A stretch of DNA of 64,000 nt from positions 2,232,001 to 2,296,000 of the forward strand of contig NZ_CP029192.1 in NCBI RefSeq assembly GCF_008642315.1, in the 5' to 3' direction. The first letter of the stretch is position 1, and each line of letters opens with the position of its first letter. A model generated the notes under the pieces. That model had not been told where the DNA came from and made no database searches. It worked only from the letters and a program-made list of their open reading frames with translations. This stretch comes from Streptomyces venezuelae. Lineage in GTDB: Bacteria; Actinomycetota; Actinomycetes; Streptomycetales; Streptomycetaceae. The translations under genes and the position numbers were made by a program. Positions 1 to 8,835 of the stretch are shown here, piece after piece.

Positions 1-1
1 G

Positions 2-64
2 GTCCCGGCAACCGCGACAGCCCCGGACCAGGCGCCCAACCCCGCACTGCTCAAGGGCCGTTGA
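2..64 (+). CDS. C-terminal tail of a truncated upstream gene (tentative)
   Basis: An open frame enters from the left edge and ends at a TGA, encoding about 20 residues ending in PALLKGR. It is too short to identify. It is listed only because it stays open to the window edge and is followed by a 140-base gap before the next start. Confidence 0.25.
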   Translation, partial: VPATATAPDQAPNPALLKGR

Positions 65-207
65 CACAGGAGCCGAGCGGGCGTTGACTGACGGCACGGC
101 GTAGGGGCGATGCCACTCCGGACCGTTCGGGGACGCATTCCACCTTCCCGCTTCGCCCGGACCCCGCGGATACCAGGAACCATTCCGCGCGATCTGGAGG
201 CCCGGCG

Positions 208-393
208 ATGCTCATGTGGATTCTCCTCCTTCTGCTGATCCTGGTGATCTTCGGGTTCGGCTTCACCATGCAGATCCTCTGGTGGGTCGCGGCCGTACTG
301 CTTGCCCTGTGGGTCATCGGTTTCCTCATGCGAGGCCGCGGTGGCAGTCGCAGCAGCGGCAGTCGGCGCCGGTTCAGCCGCAGCGGCAGGTGA
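208..393 (+). CDS. Small hydrophobic membrane protein
   Basis: A 61-residue protein. Residues 1-40 are almost wholly hydrophobic and could form one long or two short membrane segments. The tail is rich in Gly, Arg and Ser and strongly basic. GGAGG about 8 bases upstream supports the ATG. It resembles the short 'hydrophobic protein' genes often found beside CsbD-type stress genes in streptomycetes, and a CsbD gene follows 41 bases downstream, so co-transcription under a stress promoter is likely. The molecular function is unknown. Confidence 0.7.
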   Translation: MLMWILLLLLILVIFGFGFTMQILWWVAAVLLALWVIGFLMRGRGGSRSSGSRRRFSRSGR

Positions 394-434
394 CCTCGCA
401 CCCAACCCACCCAGTGGACGAACCAAGGACAGCC

Positions 435-608
435 ATGAGTACTGGACAGACGTTCAGGAACAAGGCACAAGCACTCAAGGGCCGGATCACCGAACGCCTC
501 GGCCGGACCACCCGCAACAGACGACTGCAGCGCGAGGGCAGGACCGACCGGGTCTCAGGGAACCTGAAGCAGTCCGGCGACAAGATCAAGAACGCCTTCC
601 GCCGCTGA
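435..608 (+). CDS. CsbD-like stress protein
   Basis: A 57-residue, highly charged, lysine/arginine-rich protein with no membrane segment. The pattern of an N-terminal KAQALKGRITERLGR stretch and a C-terminal SGNLKQSGDKIKNAF helix fits the CsbD family, small helical proteins of general stress regulons whose biochemical role is unsettled. Typical members are about 55-70 residues, so it is full length. It follows the hydrophobic-protein gene in the same direction, and the two probably form one stress-induced unit. The start is the ATG just after AGCC; the open frame extends further upstream, but only this start gives the family length. Confidence 0.75.
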   Translation: MSTGQTFRNKAQALKGRITERLGRTTRNRRLQREGRTDRVSGNLKQSGDKIKNAFRR

Positions 609-879
609 CCACCAACGCCTCGGATGGCACTCACGGCGCGTGGACGCCACCGGCAGGCACCAGCAGGACACGAGGCCCGAGCCACAGAGGGCAGCCATGA
701 TCATCGCCGTGGTGGTCATCGCGGCGGGCACCCTCCTCTCCACACCCACTACGTCCACGGCTACCGCAGCCTGCACACGGCCGCCCGCGGCCGGAGCGGC
801 ACCGAGGAGATGCGGGAGGCCATGATCGAAGCCCGCCCCCTCTTCGAGGCGTTGGTCACGCGAAGGGAATTGGCACACG

Positions 880-1299
880 ATGGTGTACGACCAGGAACGC
901 GCACAACAGCCCCGGGCCGACAGGCCGAACCCCGCCGAGCAGCATGCCTCGCGGTTGCCCCGCTCCGAACCGGCTCGCACACCCGATCAGCCGGTCATCA
1001 GCACCACCGGTCCCGACCACACCCCCAGCCTCGTGCTTCTCCCCCCAAGCGATCGGGACAAGCTCACCATGCGGCTCCAGCAGGCCCTCAACACCTTCGT
1101 GGAGAGCCCACGACAGGCGCTGGAGGAGGCCGACGGCGTCTTCGACGAAGCCGTCACCCAGCTGACCGCGACCCTCGCCGAGCGGCACCGTGTCTTGCGT
1201 GCGGGCTGGCGGGGCCAGGACACTGAAGCGCAGACGGAGGAACTACGGCTCGCGCTGCGGCAGTACAGGGAGACCACAGAGTTGCTGCTGCGCATGTAG
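880..1299 (+). CDS. Conserved streptomycete hypothetical protein
   Basis: A soluble 139-residue protein. The first ~45 residues are a variable Pro/Arg-rich leader. Residues ~50-139 form a compact, probably all-helical domain starting at LVLLPPSDRDKLTMRLQQAL and ending ELRLALRQYRETTELLLRM. I recall this second half as a recurrent streptomycete family of unknown function. It has no enzyme motif, signal peptide or membrane helix. GAAGGGA lies about 12 bases before the ATG. A strong stem-loop follows the stop, where the gene converges on the desaturase operon. Confidence 0.6.
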   Translation: MVYDQERAQQPRADRPNPAEQHASRLPRSEPARTPDQPVISTTGPDHTPSLVLLPPSDRDKLTMRLQQALNTFVESPRQALEEADGVFDEAVTQLTATLAERHRVLRAGWRGQDTEAQTEELRLALRQYRETTELLLRM

Positions 1300-1336
1300 C
1301 GCCCGCCGGTCGGTTAAGCCGCCACCCCGCAGGAAG

Positions 1337-1395
1337 CACAGCCGCCGCAGGAACTCGGTGCGCACGCCCGCACCGGTTGACATGCGGCGGCTGTG
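1337..1395. terminator. Nested stem-loop between convergent genes
   Basis: The outer arms CACAGCCGCCGCA (1337-1349) and TGCGGCGGCTGTG (1383-1395) are perfectly complementary over 13 bp. Inside lies a second hairpin, CGGTGCG (1356-1362) with CGCACCG (1369-1375). It sits between the stop of the plus-strand gene and the stop of the minus-strand desaturase, so it probably terminates both. It lacks a clear U-tract, as is common in streptomycetes. Confidence 0.6.
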
Positions 1396-1499
1396 TCATG
1401 GAGTCGGCTCGGTCTGATTGGCGCCCGGCGACGCACCGGGCGGCGTACGGTGACCAGGGCTCACTCGCCAAGTGAACACCTGGGTTCCGCCTGCGCGGT

Positions 1500-2576
1500 T
1501 CATCGCCCCGGCAGGGCGAAGCGCAGGATGCGCCCCCAGGTGGAGCCGTACTGCCGCCACAACGGCCCGGTGACGTAAGGGATGCCGTACTTCTCGCAGA
1601 GTTCTCGCACGCGCGGTGCGATCTCGGCGTAGCGGTTGCTGGGCAGGTCGGGGAAGGCGTGGTGCTCGATCTGGTGGCCGAGGTTGCCGCTGAGGATGTG
1701 AAAGAGCGGGCTTCCCTCGATGTCGGCCGAGCCCTGGATCTGCCGCAGGTACCACTGTCCACGCGTCTCGCCCTCGATGTGCTCCTCGGTGAAGGTCTGG
1801 ACGTCGCCGGGGAAGTGGCCGCAGAAGATGATGGTGTTGGTCCACAGGTTGCGCACGGTGTTGGCGGTGAGGTTGCCGAGTAGGCAGGGCAGGGCCGAGG
1901 GCCCGGCGAGCAGCGGGAACAGGACGTAGTCCTTGGCCAGTTGGCGGGTGGCCTTGGAGAGGAACCCGCTCAGGTCGGCCGCGAAGGACCGCCATGTCTT
2001 GCGTCCCGCGGCGACGGCATCGGGCTCCAGGTCGTACAGCGCGATGCCCCACTCGAAGAACGGGGCGAGTACGAGGTTGTAGAGCGGCTGGGCGAGATGG
2101 CGCGGGCGCCAGCGCTGGTCGGCGCTCATCCGGAAGACGACGTATCCGAGGTCCCGGTCGCGGTCGACGACGTTGGTCCAGGTGTGATGCAGGTGGTTGT
2201 GGGTGTGTTTCCACGCCTCGGCGGGGGTGAGGAAGTCCCATTCCCAGGTGGTCGAGTGGATGGCCGGGTCGCCCATCCAGTCCCACTGGCCGTGCAGGAT
2301 GTTGTGGCCCAGCTCCATGTTCTCCAGGATCTTGGCGATGGAGAGCATGGCCGTACCCGCAGCCCAGGCGGGCGGGAACAGCGAGACGGCCAGAGCTGTC
2401 CGGCCTCCCGCCTCCAGGCCGCGCTGAGTGGCGATCACGGTACGGATGTAACAGGCGTCGTCGGCGCCGCGCGCGGCGATGACCTCGGAGCGGATGCGGT
2501 CGAGCTCCTCGCCGAGTTCCTCGCCGAGGTGCTTTCCGGGGGTCGTTTCGGTGGCATCGAGCGGGGTCACGGTCAC
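1500..2576 (-). CDS. Acyl-lipid/acyl-CoA fatty acid desaturase
   Basis: A 358-residue membrane-bound di-iron desaturase that introduces a double bond into fatty acyl chains. Three histidine boxes are present: HNILH (91-95), HTHNHLHH (124-131) and HQIEHH (301-306); the last is typical of front-end or delta-9-like bacterial enzymes. Hydrophobic stretches lie near residues 55-80 and 205-235. The GTG at 2576 is chosen because AAGGAA lies 6-8 bases upstream and it starts 16 bases after the reductase stop; the longer frame would overlap that gene. The reductase upstream on the same strand is the probable electron donor, so the pair forms a desaturation operon. Regiospecificity cannot be read from the sequence. 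Confidence 0.9.
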   Translation of the reverse strand: MTVTPLDATETTPGKHLGEELGEELDRIRSEVIAARGADDACYIRTVIATQRGLEAGGRTALAVSLFPPAWAAGTAMLSIAKILENMELGHNILHGQWDWMGDPAIHSTTWEWDFLTPAEAWKHTHNHLHHTWTNVVDRDRDLGYVVFRMSADQRWRPRHLAQPLYNLVLAPFFEWGIALYDLEPDAVAAGRKTWRSFAADLSGFLSKATRQLAKDYVLFPLLAGPSALPCLLGNLTANTVRNLWTNTIIFCGHFPGDVQTFTEEHIEGETRGQWYLRQIQGSADIEGSPLFHILSGNLGHQIEHHAFPDLPSNRYAEIAPRVRELCEKYGIPYVTGPLWRQYGSTWGRILRFALPGR

Positions 2577-2592
2577 GGGGATTCCTTGGTGG

Positions 2593-3681
2593 CTAGGCGT
2601 CAAGGGCCAGCGGTCCGGCCGCCGCCGAGACACAGGTCTGGATCATCTGGCCGGTCCGTTCTTGGACTTCACCGGTACGCAGGTCGCGCACGCGGCCGTA
2701 AGTCAGTGGGGTGAGGCAGCCGAAGCAGACGCCGCGTCGGCATCCGTACGGCATCGCCGCACCCGCCGACTCGCCCACGACGAGCAGCGGGGTCGTGGCG
2801 TCCGCCGTGCTTTCGGCACCGGTGCGCGTGAACAGCACCCGGTAGCCGGGGCCGGCGTCGGGCTCCGGCGGCAGGACCGGCGTGAGCCGGAAGCGCTCCA
2901 CATGGAGACGCTCGGCAAGGCCCTCATGGCCCCAGTGGTCCTCCACCGTGTCGAGCAGGCCGGCCGGGCCGCAGGCCCAGGTCTCGCGCTCCCGCCAGTC
3001 GGGGCAGAGCCGGCCGAGGTCTTCCGGGGCCAGCCTGCCGTGCTGCCGGGAGTGGTGTTCGTAATAGTCCAGCCAGTCCACCTGCCTTCTGGCCATGTGC
3101 AGTTCGGAGCGGAAGACGACGTCCCGGGCACGGGGCGCGCTGTGCACCAGCACGACGTCGGGGTGCGGGGTTCGGTGACTCATGAGCGTACGCAGCATGC
3201 CCATGACCGGGGTGATGCCGCTGCCTGCGGTGACCATCAGGATTCGGGGCGGAAGTTGGTCCGGGAGAACGAACTCCCCTTGTGCCGGGCCGAGTCGAAG
3301 GACAGCCCCCGGAAAGGTCCGGTGGACCAGCCGCGGCGACACCGTGCCGTCGGGCGCCGCCTTGACGGTGATCGTCAGGAGCCCGTCCTCTCGACCTGGC
3401 ACCGAGGTGAGGGAGTACGTGCGCCAATGCCATACGCCGCCCACCTCGACGTCGACCGGCAGGTACTGCCCCGCACGGTGCCCCGACCACCCCCGGCCGG
3501 GCCGGAGGGTGAGCGTGCCGACGTCCGCGGTCTCCGGGCTCACCGCTGTCACCCGCCCCACCGGGAAGCGGGCATCGAGGAGGGGGTTCACCAGTCCGAG
3601 GTAGTCGTCCGGGGTGAGCGGGCTGGTCAGCCAGGAGACGGCGGTCAGCAATCCACGTACGAGAGCCGGTACGGCAGGCAT
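2593..3681 (-). CDS. Ferredoxin reductase with C-terminal 2Fe-2S domain
   Basis: A 362-residue flavin-dependent oxidoreductase. The order is an FAD-binding barrel with RTYS (87-90), an NAD(P)-binding domain with GSGITPVMGML (from 153) and CGPAG (from ~237), and a plant-type 2Fe-2S ferredoxin domain with C314-x4-C319-x2-C322 and C350. This fused layout moves electrons from NAD(P)H through FAD to an iron-sulphur cluster. The desaturase 16 bases downstream would be the acceptor, as in mycobacterial DesA3 with its dedicated reductase (family knowledge). The first gene of the operon, it is preceded by a 388-base gap containing the terminator of the next upstream gene. Confidence 0.9.
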   Translation of the reverse strand: MPAVPALVRGLLTAVSWLTSPLTPDDYLGLVNPLLDARFPVGRVTAVSPETADVGTLTLRPGRGWSGHRAGQYLPVDVEVGGVWHWRTYSLTSVPGREDGLLTITVKAAPDGTVSPRLVHRTFPGAVLRLGPAQGEFVLPDQLPPRILMVTAGSGITPVMGMLRTLMSHRTPHPDVVLVHSAPRARDVVFRSELHMARRQVDWLDYYEHHSRQHGRLAPEDLGRLCPDWRERETWACGPAGLLDTVEDHWGHEGLAERLHVERFRLTPVLPPEPDAGPGYRVLFTRTGAESTADATTPLLVVGESAGAAMPYGCRRGVCFGCLTPLTYGRVRDLRTGEVQERTGQMIQTCVSAAAGPLALDA

Positions 3682-3940
3682 CCACGGAGTCCTCTCGTCT
3701 CACGGCACGAGGAGTGCTGCGTACGTCGAGTCGTCCCGGGCCCGGCTGAAGCAACGAAACCACGACTGCGCGAATCGACGCGCGGCCAGGAGGCGCATCC
3801 CGCCACACGCGAGCTGCGGAATCCGGCGAGCGCGTATCCGCACAGGCGCGGTGGACTGCGAGGGCATGTCCGGATGGACCGGGTGGAAATGGCCGGAAGG
3901 CGGCGCGCCGATCCCGCGCCGCCCGACCGCCCAGAAAGCA

Positions 3941-3974
3941 GCTCCTGCTCCCGGGTCGGCCCGGGAGCAGGAGC
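3941..3974 (-). terminator. Intrinsic terminator downstream of the SPFH gene
   Basis: A perfect 15-bp inverted repeat (GCTCCTGCTCCCGGG and its complement) with a 4-base loop. Read on the minus strand it is followed by TGCTTTCTG. It lies ~95 bases after the SPFH stop and ~260 bases before the reductase start, separating the two units. The rest of 3682-4069 shows no gene; the promoter of the reductase-desaturase operon should lie between 3682 and 3940. Confidence 0.8.
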
Positions 3975-4069
3975 GACTCCGCCACACTTGACAACACGTC
4001 AGAATGTCCGCCAAACGCGTGTCAGACGCACGTCGGACGATCGGCGCCACCCCGGGCGCCCCGGGACGG

Positions 4070-5059
4070 TCAATCGCTCAAAGCTTCCTCGGCGTCACGC
4101 CGCGTCGGCCAGTTGTCCCGCCGCTCCCGGGCCACCTCCGCACGGCTGCCGGTCGGCTCTTCAGGCAGGGAGGCCGACCGCGCGGGGGCCGGTGCGTGGA
4201 TGGCGGGCTCCGGGATCACGGCCCCTGCGGAGAGCGCGGCGCGCCCGTCACTCCGGCGCACGAGCCGCCCGTCGGACTCGGCACTGCTGTCCCCACCCTG
4301 GCGACTCTGATGTTCGAAGAAGCGGAGCATCTCCACGGGGAACGGCATCACGAGGGTGCTGTTCTTCTCGGCCGAGACGTCCACCACGGTCTGCAACAGA
4401 CGCAGTTGGAGTGCTCCGGGGGTGTCGGCCATGGTCGCGGCGGCATCGGTCAGCCGCTGGGACGCCTGGAACTCTCCGTCGGCGGCGATGACCCGCGCGC
4501 GGCGTTCCCGCTCGGCCTCGGCCTGCTTCGACATCGAGCGCATCATCGACTCCGGAAGGGCGATGTCCTTGATCTCGACACGCTCGATGCGCAGCCCCCA
4601 GGGTTCCTCGGTGGGAGCGTCCATCACCTTCTTGAGTTCCGCGTTGATGTGGTCACGGTCGGAGAGCAGCGTGTCCAGGTCGGCCCTGCCGATGACCGAG
4701 CGGAGCGACGTCTGGGCGATCTGGGAGACGGCGGCAGGATAGTCGCGCACGTTCACCAGGGCCTTGACGGGGTCGATGACCTTGAAGTAGACGACCGCGT
4801 CGACGGTGAGCGTCACGTTGTCGGCCGTGATGGACCCCTGCGGCGGGATGCCCAGGACCTCAGTCTGTACGGACACCTTCCGCATCCGGTCCCCGATCGG
4901 CCGGGTGACGCGCAGGCCCGGCCCACGGATGTCCGGCAGCAGCCGCCCGAAGCGGAAGACCACGCCCTTCTCGTACTGCTGAACGTTGTGCAGGCTCAGG
5001 GCGAGCAGGACCAGCCCGGCCACAGCGCACACCGCCAGCACGGTGATCAGAACACCCAT
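4070..5059 (-). CDS. SPFH/band 7 (stomatin-like) membrane protein
   Basis: A 329-residue protein with one N-terminal membrane helix (residues 1-23, then LHNVQQYEKGVVFRFGR), a stomatin/prohibitin domain to about residue 190 (including SQIAQTSLRSVIGRADLDTL), a charged coiled-coil helix rich in E, R and A (~180-205) and a disordered proline/arginine-rich tail. Bacterial members scaffold membrane microdomains and regulate membrane proteases. The usual NfeD or HtpX partner is not adjacent. AAGGAAAG 8 bases before the ATG at 5059 decides the start; the longer frame upstream is arginine-rich and unlike the family. It is transcribed alone and ends at the hairpin at 3941-3974. Confidence 0.85.
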   Translation of the reverse strand: MGVLITVLAVCAVAGLVLLALSLHNVQQYEKGVVFRFGRLLPDIRGPGLRVTRPIGDRMRKVSVQTEVLGIPPQGSITADNVTLTVDAVVYFKVIDPVKALVNVRDYPAAVSQIAQTSLRSVIGRADLDTLLSDRDHINAELKKVMDAPTEEPWGLRIERVEIKDIALPESMMRSMSKQAEAERERRARVIAADGEFQASQRLTDAAATMADTPGALQLRLLQTVVDVSAEKNSTLVMPFPVEMLRFFEHQSRQGGDSSAESDGRLVRRSDGRAALSAGAVIPEPAIHAPAPARSASLPEEPTGSRAEVARERRDNWPTRRDAEEALSD

Positions 5060-5915
5060 GGTTCTCACTTTCCTTACGTCGATGACGGTCCCGGGCCCGA
5101 ACGGCCCGTGAAGCACACGGCACGGGAGGGACCCGGCCTGTCGTCTGAGGTACGGCCGGGGTCTCGGGCCGCTGTCGAGTCTGTGGCGACCCGGCGTGCC
5201 GCCCGCTTCAGCCAGGACGACTCCGTGATGCGCCGGTCGGGTCGGCAGGAGTGGTACCGGTATCGGCCAGAATCCGCTCGGCCGAGCCGGTGTCGTCATC
5301 CTGTACGGCCATGGCCATCGCGGCGTGCGCGAGGCCGAGCCGGACCGTCAACGCGGTGAGGAGACCCGACTGCGGCCGCGGTGACCACCAGGGTTCCCAC
5401 CGCTCTCACCTCGCCGTCGGCGGAACGCAAACGGTCGGGTCGGTCTGCGACACCGTACGCAGGCGCACCGCGTCCACCATCAACCGGTCCACGCGCGAGG
5501 TGCGCAGGGAAGCGCCCCGCCCCGAAAGCGGGTCAAGCGCGGCCACCGACGAGGAACCGAGGAGAGCGGAAGGGGTCCGGGGTGACGCGGAAGAGGACGT
5601 ACTTCCAGAGGTCGACGCGGAGGAAAGAGCGGTCGCGGTCATGAAGCGAACCCTGCCCCGGACCGACCGGAGTCGGCTCGGCGAGATCAGATCACCGAAA
5701 GCGACAACGACGTGGAAGCCGGTGCACGAAATACCCTCGGTAACACCAGCGTACTCCGTCGACCGTCCGAGCGGACTCCCCGTCCCGGCAGCGCGGCCGG
5801 TCCCGGGCCGGGCACGTGCAGCCTGCCCGGCCGGGTTCGGTGACAACACCCCCAGGCCCGCGCCCGGGCGCCGCGGGCCCGGGGGGCCGAAAGGCCACCC
5901 TCAAAGAACTGCGGC
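5060..5915. other. No supported gene
   Basis: Several long open frames cross this stretch on both strands, but they are low-complexity (Ser/Thr or Arg/Pro rich), lack convincing ribosome sites and match no family I recognise. It contains the promoter region of the SPFH gene. It may hold degraded gene remains, as does 6.3-7.9 kb. Confidence 0.4.
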
Positions 5916-6338
5916 TCACAACCCCACACTGCCCCTCAAAGCGATGGCCATACTCTCCATCAGCCGCCTGGCCTCCGCGTCCGTGGCGGCAGGCGGCACC
6001 ACCCGTAGGTCCCACCGGCCACGGCCGGGCGCCAGCAGACAGACGGTGGACGGGGAGTGCTGGGTGGTCGTGCGGCGCAGGCGTACGACCTGATGGGCGA
6101 CGAGCAGTCGACCCGGGAACGGGGACCATGCGGCCTCGTCCACGAGAACGCTGGTGACCTGCCCCCAGGCGTGCGGCAGTACGGCCAGCAGTCTGGGCAG
6201 TTCGGACACCAGATCGAGCGAGCGGGGCCACCAGGCGCCGTCGATGAGCCGAGGCATGTGGCCCTGGGCCGGCTGGGACACCAGACGCAGGCGGACGGCG
6301 GACAACGAGGAGAGCGGGGGCGGCGGGGCAAGTGTCAT
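5916..6338 (-). CDS. DUF5994 family protein
   Basis: A soluble 140-residue protein with the DUF5994 signature: LIDGAWWPRSLDLVSELP near residue 31, a central beta-rich region, and GRWDLRVVPP near the C terminus. Function unknown; the family is common in streptomycetes and often multicopy. AGGAG 7 bases before the ATG supports the start. A second, more canonical copy lies at 7898-8476 on the other strand and a relic at 6963-7145. This copy is divergent at several positions that the other two share (for example VRLRRTTTQ where the 7898 copy has VKVGWFTTE). Confidence 0.8.
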   Translation of the reverse strand: MTLAPPPPLSSLSAVRLRLVSQPAQGHMPRLIDGAWWPRSLDLVSELPRLLAVLPHAWGQVTSVLVDEAAWSPFPGRLLVAHQVVRLRRTTTQHSPSTVCLLAPGRGRWDLRVVPPAATDAEARRLMESMAIALRGSVGL

Positions 6339-6371
6339 GAGAACTCCTGAACGGGATGCGGTCGCTCGTGT

Positions 6372-6596
6372 TCACGCGCGGCGGGCGGCGAGACGGTCCG
6401 GGGTGGGGCAGCGCATGTCCCGGAGCCAGCCGATCACGTCACCCTGGAAGCTCGTCGATCCGGCCACCGCGAGCGCGCTGCGCAGCGGCCCGACGGCCCG
6501 GTGGCCGCCGTTGGTCAGGCCACGGCGGAAGCCGACCGTGACGCCGAGGCCCGTTACGGCGTAGAGCACCGCGGCGAGCAGGCCATCGAGGGGATG
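6372..6596 (-). pseudogene. Relic of a second acyl-CoA desaturase
   Basis: A 74-codon stretch reads HPLDGLLAAVLYAVTGLGVT, VGFRRGLTNGGHRAVGPLRS and ALAVAGSTSFQGDVIGWLRD. This follows the first membrane block of delta-9 acyl-CoA desaturases (family pattern: ...YTVTGLGVTVGFHRYFTH... then ...LRIALAVAGS..VQGPVI.WV). Homology stops where the second histidine box should be, and the HRYFTH box itself is altered to RRGLTNGG, so the catalytic ligands are gone. The enclosing frame upstream is unrelated low-complexity sequence. Recognised by motif memory, not by a search. Confidence 0.55.
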
Positions 6597-6962
6597 GATC
6601 AGGCCCCCGCGGCCGGACGGCCAGACCGAGTGAGAGACGTGCGCGGTCCTTGACCTCGTTGACGACAGCGCGGCCGGGGTCGTCGGGCACTCTCGCCCTG
6701 GTGGGCGCGAGCGGCGGGCGGTCTGCTGGAGCCGAGCGGACCGGCGGCGCGCGAGGCGCCCGGTGGGAGTCGACTGCCCGTTCCTGAGGGGCCGAAACGA
6801 GGACGAGACCGGTCCGAACGCCGGAGTACGACGTGCCCTCGACGTTGTCAGCGTACCCCTGCCGCTCGGGACGGCCGCTCGTGCGCATCTGTGGGGTGCG
6901 GTGGCCGCCACTGACCGATACCCGTTGGCGGGTTGGCGGGTTGGTCGGTCATGAACTGCTGA

Positions 6963-7145
6963 CTGCTGCTCTCCTACAGCACCGGGCGGTGGGACCTGCT
7001 CGTCATCCCGCCCGAGACCGAGGCGAAACCGGCGGCCCGCCTGATGGCGGCCGCGTCCGACTGCGACGGTCCGCCGCTGACCGCGAGCGTGCTCGTCGCC
7101 GCGGACCGAGTCGGGCACGCAGCCCCCACGGCCGATCCACGGTAG
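6963..7145 (+). pseudogene. Truncated DUF5994 relic
   Basis: The frame from 6963 reads LLLSYSTGRWDLLVIPPETE, then AARLMAAASDCDGPPLTASV, and stops at TAG 7143-7145. It parallels the intact DUF5994 protein at 7898 (LLLSYTVGRWDLLVIPPGTG, AARLMAAASDPGGPALTASA). A TGA immediately precedes the first matching codon and the N-terminal two-thirds is missing, so this is the 3' fragment of a decayed paralogue. Confidence 0.75.
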
Positions 7146-7897
7146 TCGCCCGACCGTGGTGCCGACCGCCAAGCGGGCCGGCACTTGCCCACAGGGCGAC
7201 CAGGCACCCGACCACCAACGCACGACGCCGGACACGAGCTCCGCATGATCACCCACACTCGAAGGGCGAGGTCCCCCATGTACGGGCGCCCCGAATGAGC
7301 CGGGGGTACGCCCTTCACGGCAGCGGGTACCCGCCCTACGCTGCGTACGAGGCAGATGAGTCAGCCGGCGAGGTGAGCACCGCCGCTGTCCATCGGCCTC
7401 CGGCTCCCAGCCCCCCGAGTCGGCGCGGCATCATCGAAGCCCGGCTGGGGCCGTAGCTCCGACAATCGCGGTTCCAGCCTCCGTCCTCCTGACAGGTGCG
7501 GGGTCCTCCCGCGACCCCGCTGCCACGGAGGACTCGCGTGGGGACGCGGTGAAGGAGGGGCTCGCATCCTCGCGCCCACGGTCGCCGCCCGGGGGTGCGG
7601 CGGCCGTCAGGCTCGATCGTCTGGGACAGGAGTTCCTCCGCTGCCGGCATCCCGCCGAGGGCGCCCGGTGTCCACGCGTTCCGCGGTCATGTGATGCCTG
7701 GGAGGAGTGGTGAGACACTCCCCGGGAGCGGAGTGTGTGAACTCGGTTGCTCCACATGGCCCGTTGAGCCCGGACAGGGAGTAGCCTGGAGGTGTCGAGA
7801 GCATTTCGCACACTGGCTTCCATGCCGACGTCGTTCTCGACGAGCAAAGACGCCGGGCCGCCGTCCACAGACAGCCGCCTGGGGACGGGTTCGCGTC
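7146..7897. other. Gene-poor stretch between DUF5994 relic and gene
   Basis: No open frame here has a plausible start, family motif or codon pattern. Together with 6339-6962 it forms a ~1.5-kb zone whose recognisable content is gene fragments, suggesting repeated deletion or recombination. The promoter of the DUF5994 gene at 7898 should lie in the last 100-200 bases. Confidence 0.4.
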
Positions 7898-8476
7898 ATG
7901 TCCGCGACCATCAGCATTCTTCCACCGCTTCCGCCCCACCCCTCAGCCCCCGCCGTCCGCCTCGCGCTGAAAGCCCCGGGGTCGCCTCATGGCCTGCTGG
8001 ACGGCGCCTGGTGGCCCCGCTCCCGCGACCTGCTGCGGGAACTGCCCGATCTGACCGACGCGTTGGACCCTCACTGGGGTCGCATCACCCGCATCGCCGT
8101 CAATCCCACCCACTGGCCCGTCATCCCGCGCAAGGTGCCCGTCCACGGGCACGTGGTGAAGGTCGGCTGGTTCACGACGGAGCTCGACCCGCACAAGGTC
8201 CTGCTGCTCTCCTACACAGTCGGCCGCTGGGACCTCTTGGTGATCCCACCCGGCACCGGCGCCGACGCGGCCGCACGACTGATGGCCGCCGCGAGCGATC
8301 CCGGAGGTCCGGCGCTGACCGCGAGCGCGCTGATGGCCGCGGAGGAAGCCCGGCACGGGGACGCGTGCGCCGAACGGGCACAGGATCCTGAGGAGTCGTG
8401 GGAGTACGAGGGCGGTGCGTCCTCGACCCACTGCGCCGCCGTGTCCGTGGCCGGCCGTCCGGGAACGGAGCGGTGA
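7898..8476 (+). CDS. DUF5994 family protein
   Basis: A soluble 192-residue protein with the full DUF5994 pattern: LLDGAWWPRSRDLLRELP at ~33, NPTHWPVIPRKVPVHGHVVK at ~68, VGWFTTELDPHKVLLLSY at ~89, and GRWDLLVIPPGTGADAAARL at ~110. A charged, low-complexity tail of ~50 residues follows. Function unknown. The ATG at 7898 is chosen because family homology begins shortly after it; the open frame extends ~300 bases upstream without homology. It overlaps the next small gene by four bases (GTGA), implying translational coupling. Confidence 0.85.
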   Translation: MSATISILPPLPPHPSAPAVRLALKAPGSPHGLLDGAWWPRSRDLLRELPDLTDALDPHWGRITRIAVNPTHWPVIPRKVPVHGHVVKVGWFTTELDPHKVLLLSYTVGRWDLLVIPPGTGADAAARLMAAASDPGGPALTASALMAAEEARHGDACAERAQDPEESWEYEGGASSTHCAAVSVAGRPGTER

Positions 8477-8835
8477 CCGTCACGGACGCAGCCCTGACCA
8501 TCAGCGTCATGCTGGTTCTGGTCATGGGCGCGGCGTACGTGATCCAGCGGCTCAACGCCCGGCATGCCGGGCAGATGGTGGCGCCACCCCGCTCCGGCCG
8601 GTTGCTGCCCGGCGGCCGGGGCGCTCGGGGCAGCGCCGCGCGACCGGTTCCGGGCCTGCCTGGGCCGTCCACCGTTCCCGAACGCCGCGACCATCGCGAC
8701 GGAGGACGCGGACGCCTGCGCCCTCGGCGCCGTCAAGGCAGTCCTCACACACCTGAAAGGCTGTCAGGTCTTGGGACGGGCGTGCGTCACACGTGCGTCA
8801 CGTGCGCCGCTCGTGCGTCAAGGTATCGCCCGTAA
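8473..8835 (+). CDS. Small membrane protein, 3' end fused to the att repeat
   Basis: A 120-residue frame starting at a GTG that overlaps the DUF5994 stop. Residues ~5-25 form one membrane helix (ALTISVMLVLVMGAAYVI), followed by RLNARHAGQM and an arginine/proline-rich tail. Short proteins with this layout occur in streptomycetes; function unknown. The last ~18 codons lie inside the att repeat that starts at 8781 (GTGCGTCA units). The natural C terminus may therefore have been replaced by island-end sequence. The N-terminal half is credible; the tail is doubtful. Confidence 0.5.
   Translation: MTVTDAALTISVMLVLVMGAAYVIQRLNARHAGQMVAPPRSGRLLPGGRGARGSAARPVPGLPGPSTVPERRDHRDGGRGRLRPRRRQGSPHTPERLSGLGTGVRHTCVTCAARASRYRP

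Noticed and set aside
609..879. Possible small gene at 697 (hydrophobic start) or in the neighbouring frame (HYVHGYRSLHTA ... EEMREAMIEA)
   Set aside because: Protein-like segments appear in two different frames with no joined reading, start signal or family match; perhaps a relic, but not supportable.
1941..2714. Long plus-strand open frame opposite the desaturase and reductase
   Set aside because: It is the antisense shadow of two genes with clear catalytic motifs; such shadows are expected at this GC content.
2479..5359. Two large plus-strand open frames of 670 and 451 codons
   Set aside because: They run antisense across the reductase and SPFH genes and the gap between them, are Arg/Pro-rich, and show no domain.
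5406..5849. Minus-strand frame rich in Ser and Thr
   Set aside because: Low-complexity, no ribosome site, no homology recalled, and overlapping frames on the other strand are equally open.
8781..8820. CGTGCGTCA repeats as a CRISPR array
   Set aside because: Units are 9 bp with 2-20 bp irregular gaps, not 25-37 bp repeats with regular spacers, and no cas gene is near.
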